A stretch of DNA of 64,000 bases from JABDCI01 sp964475835 (GTDB taxonomy: Bacteria > Verrucomicrobiota > Verrucomicrobiia > JABWAM01): positions 109,809 to 173,808 of the forward strand of contig CAYYYL010000003.1 of the NCBI GenBank assembly GCA_964475835.1. The letters run 5' to 3'. Positions 63,387 to 64,000 of this stretch are shown in pieces. Made by a program: the position numbers and the translations under genes. Each line of letters begins with the position of its first letter. Position 1 is the stretch's first letter. Below the pieces are notes generated by a model. It did no database searches. It saw only the letters and a program-made list of their open reading frames with translations, and had not been told where the DNA came from.

Positions 63387-64000
63387 AATGGCTCCACTGC
63401 ATCCGGACCCTTGATCCCTCCCACGGAGGCACCGTGGAAGCCGTAACCCAGTTTTGCAGGGCTCAGATTCAGGAGGGACAACATCCCTCCATCCTTTCGC
63501 TTGATGCACCGGATGCCTCCTTCCTCCGAAACGCTCCCTGCCCCGTGCATGCCGTGGGGCCAGGATTGGGCACTTATGGATACTCAAGTCGGTATATTCC
63601 GTGGCTGAGGCAAAACGCTATCAATTTCAATACCATCGTCGTCCATGGACTCTGGCAATTTCAATCGTTCGGCGCCTGGCAGGCCCTTCATGGGAAAACC
63701 CCCTATTCCATCTTTCCTCATGGCATGCTTGATCCCTGGTTCAAACAAACATATCCCCTCAAGCACCTTAAAAAATGGCTCTACTGGCCATGGGCGGAGT
63801 ATCGTGTTCTCAGAGACGCCCACACCGTCCTGTTCACCTGCGAGGAGGAACGTCTTCTGGCCAGACGATCCTTCTGGCTCTACCGGTGCCGGGAGGCGAT
63901 CTCTCACCTGGGCGTTCAATCCCCCTCCGCGGAGGGAGGCTCCCCATCCCGCGCCCTATTGTCCGCCTTTCGTGCATTGGACAACAATCCGTTTTTTCTT
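63383..64000 (+). CDS. GT4-family glycosyltransferase, truncated by window end
   Basis: Start ATG at 63383, with no stop before 64000. The 206 residues shown include WLHCIRTLDPSHGGTVEAVT (the GT-B N-terminal loop), a VVHGLWQFQSFGAW segment, IFPHGMLDPWFKQTYPLK, and VLRDAHTVLFTCEEERLLAR, all common in family 4 transferases of exopolysaccharide clusters. The catalytic nucleotide-sugar domain lies beyond the window. It overlaps the preceding polymerase-like gene by ATGA, so it is the fourth gene of the coupled NRPS unit. Confidence 0.88.
   Translation, partial: MKWLHCIRTLDPSHGGTVEAVTQFCRAQIQEGQHPSILSLDAPDASFLRNAPCPVHAVGPGLGTYGYSSRYIPWLRQNAINFNTIVVHGLWQFQSFGAWQALHGKTPYSIFPHGMLDPWFKQTYPLKHLKKWLYWPWAEYRVLRDAHTVLFTCEEERLLARRSFWLYRCREAISHLGVQSPSAEGGSPSRALLSAFRALDNNPFFL

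Noticed and set aside
1..64000. CRISPR array, rRNA operon, insertion sequence or phage genes
   Set aside because: No regularly spaced repeats, rRNA, transposase, integrase or phage structural sequence was seen.

Overview
The window looks like one scaffold of a moderately GC-rich Gram-negative bacterium, most likely from the Verrucomicrobiota or a relative. This is inferred from a PEP-CTERM/exopolysaccharide locus, a cbb3 oxidase, KdsD and an outer-membrane export system, HDOD and PocR-AraC regulators, and AT-biased degenerate intergenic repeats (agttgagag-type and agcttata-type). No marker search could be run, so the taxonomy is tentative. Two N runs (38440-38539 and 43272-43281) show a draft or metagenome assembly. 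The 100-N run is flanked by identical 55-bp ends.

Layout. 1-8.3 kb: tRNA-Pro, a secreted HExxH peptidase, a UvrD-type helicase, an AspT-like transporter, and a PocR-AraC regulator divergent from GTP-PEP carboxykinase. A small YgaP-type membrane gene follows, broken by one nonsense codon. 8.3-17.6 kb: a radical SAM enzyme, then one plus-strand run of CoA-transferase, malic enzyme and a cbb3-type oxidase operon. That operon has a diheme cytochrome c in place of CcoP, then CcoN, CcoO, a CcoS-like protein and six other membrane or exported proteins, most of them joined by 4-bp overlaps. 17.6-24.5 kb: an unrecognised pair of CxxC proteins, sigma-54, a WalJ-like hydrolase, FolP, UppP, DUF971 and PyrD. 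24.5-44.9 kb: mostly housekeeping genes (malQ, hisF, hisI, trpE, HDOD, fur, hemB, kdsD, a P1B-4 metal ATPase, SGNH hydrolase, aspS, hisS, HU, a histidine-methyltransferase-like protein, phosphoglycolate phosphatase, FHA, Sel1, adenylate-kinase-like).

44.9-64 kb is the accessory island. A minus-strand block runs from a LamG PEP-CTERM protein through an 797-residue repeat-rich PEP-CTERM protein, an outer-membrane beta-barrel, a Wza-type export protein and a Wzc/CpsD-type ATPase. Divergent from it, a plus-strand block starts with a 2679-residue bimodular NRPS-like enzyme (acyl/keto-acid ligase, KR, PCP, C, A, PCP, TE with an apparent Cys nucleophile). It continues with a GT9 glycosyltransferase, an O-antigen-polymerase-like membrane protein and a GT4 glycosyltransferase that runs off the window, each joined by a short overlap or none. 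The genes suggest a surface polysaccharide locus in which a hydroxyacyl-amino acid or similar lipopeptide-like unit is made alongside the glycan. That link is inferred from gene order only. No exosortase is visible; it may lie beyond the right edge.
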